Assembly: GCF_003269295.1 (NCBI RefSeq) | Contig: NZ_QLTT01000009.1 | Span: forward strand, 1 to 64,000 | DNA length: 64,000 bases | From: Lentzea atacamensis | GTDB taxonomy: Bacteria > Actinomycetota > Actinomycetes > Mycobacteriales > Pseudonocardiaceae | Reading direction: 5' to 3' | Part shown: one piece after another, positions 63,480 to 64,000 of the stretch | Position numbering within the stretch: position 1 is the first letter of the stretch | How the letters are laid out: each line of letters opens with the position of its first letter | Program-made: the position numbers and the translations under genes | Notes under the pieces: model-generated | What the model was told of the DNA's origin: nothing | What the model saw: only the letters and a program-made list of their open reading frames with translations | The model's database searches: none

Positions 63480-64000
63480 TCAGCCCGCTTCGGCGCGTGC
63501 GCCGAAGGAGTAGCCCTGGGAACGACCCTCGGACGGAGCGGCGGGGCCGCGGTCCTGGAGGTCGCGCAGGGACGACTCGAGCATGGTCTTCAGTCGCGTG
63601 CGGTACTCGCGCTCGAACGTCTGCAGCTTGTCGATCTGCTTCTCGAGCGTGTTCTTCTCCTGGGTGATGTTGCCCATCACCTCGGCGTGCTTGCGCTGCG
63701 CGTCGCGGTCGAGCGCGGTGGCCTTCTCACGGGCCTGCCGCTCGAGCGTCTCGGCGCGCGTGCGCGCGTCGTTCAGCATGGTCTCGGCACGCGTGCGCGC
63801 CTCGTTGACCATCGTGTCGGCCTTGGCACGGGCCTCGGACAGCAGCTGCTCAGACTTCGTGCGGGCCTCGGACAGCATGCCGTCGGCTTCGGCCTTGGCC
63901 TCGCCGGTCAGCCTGTCCGCCATCTCCTGGGCGAGACCCAGGACCTTCGCGGCCTGCACGTGGTGGTCGCCGCCACCACCGGGCGACGTCTGCTCCAGCA
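63480..64000 (-). CDS. wag31: DivIVA-type cell-division/polar-growth protein, C-terminal part
   Basis: The gene continues past the right edge; 173 codons are visible. HVQAAKVLGLAQEMADRLTGEAKAEADGMLSEARTKSEQLLSEARAKADTMVNEARTRAETMLNDARTRAETLERQAREKATALDRDAQRKHAEVMGNITQEKNTLEKQIDKLQTFEREYRTRLKTMLESSLRDLQDRG is the typical coiled coil of actinobacterial Wag31. Before it is a GGGGDHH linker. It coats the inner face of the poles and organises apical cell-wall growth. The N-terminal DivIVA core is outside the window. Confidence 0.93.
   Translation of the reverse strand, partial: LEQTSPGGGGDHHVQAAKVLGLAQEMADRLTGEAKAEADGMLSEARTKSEQLLSEARAKADTMVNEARTRAETMLNDARTRAETLERQAREKATALDRDAQRKHAEVMGNITQEKNTLEKQIDKLQTFEREYRTRLKTMLESSLRDLQDRGPAAPSEGRSQGYSFGARAEAG

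Overview
This window is GC-rich, densely packed chromosomal DNA from an actinomycete, most likely a member of the Pseudonocardiaceae (Lentzea/Saccharothrix/Amycolatopsis type). The signs are frequent GTG starts, many ATGA/GTGA stop-start overlaps, a dual-function PriA in place of separate HisA and TrpF, a biotin synthase partner protein (BsaP), an actinobacterial T-box on ileS, a SAM-IV riboswitch, a SARP-type regulator and a Wag31/DivIVA gene. The genus is inferred from general character, not from a marker gene.

From memory, the backbone order ileS - lspA - rluD - dnaE1 - bioA/bioD/bioB-bsaP-DUF2567 - nrtR/nadABC - hisDCB - hisH - priA - hisF - hisI - trpE-trpM-trpC-trpB-trpA matches the Mycobacterium tuberculosis Rv1536-Rv1613 block. 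Here it runs right to left, with accessory genes inserted between the core operons.

Layout. 1-2.6 kb: insertion-sequence remnants around a secreted serine hydrolase and a membrane gene whose 3' end was replaced by IS DNA. 2.6-3.5 kb: a Uma2-family gene and the trp terminator. 3.5-8.4 kb: trpE-trpM-trpC-trpB-trpA (leftward), facing a TetR regulator across a perfect palindrome. 9.1-14.3 kb: hisI, hisF, priA and hisH with inserted genes, including a Clp_N/HTH regulator behind two palindromes. 14.3-20.7 kb: accessory block with a pair of paralogous membrane proteins, a split transketolase facing soxR, a C-rich degenerate repeat, hydrolase, kptA and a methyltransferase. 20.7-23.9 kb: hisD-hisC-hisB and an overlapping 51-codon membrane peptide. 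24-30.6 kb: secreted peptidase, PLP enzyme, a pair of membrane proteins, peptide-binding lipoprotein, amidohydrolase, cupin and monooxygenase-fold protein. 30.6-34.8 kb: nadA-nadB-nadC and their likely repressor nrtR, with an operator between them. 34.8-38.5 kb: LON-domain protein, hydrolase, and an MFS/DUF1445 pair behind palindromes. 38.5-43.2 kb: the biotin genes. No bioF is present. 43.2-50.7 kb: P450, dnaE1, an HTH protein, rluD and lspA. 50.7-56.5 kb: a SAM-IV-controlled aminotransferase, K+/H+ antiporter, M28 peptidase and a TetR/SRPBCC pair. 56.6-64 kb: a frameshifted secreted protein, ileS with T-box, DoxX, a truncated AfsR-like regulator, a membrane hydrolase, and the start-less 3' part of wag31.

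How the genes work together. Most of the window serves primary metabolism (Trp, His, NAD, biotin) plus replication, tRNA charging, lipoprotein processing and polar growth. Control elements visible in the DNA are a T-box (Ile charging), SAM-IV riboswitch, NrtR operator, SoxR-type box, two TetR palindromes, a GntR-like palindrome pair, paired palindromes before the Clp_N gene, and a terminator after trpA. Several genes carry a TANNNT -10 box 6-8 bases before the start codon, suggesting leaderless transcripts. No rRNA, tRNA, CRISPR array or prophage was found. The window is mainly core genome with IS scars and accessory islands, not a large undescribed system; the least understood units are the paired palindromes with the Clp_N/HTH protein, the 14.3-15.9 kb membrane pair, and the SAM-controlled PLP enzyme.
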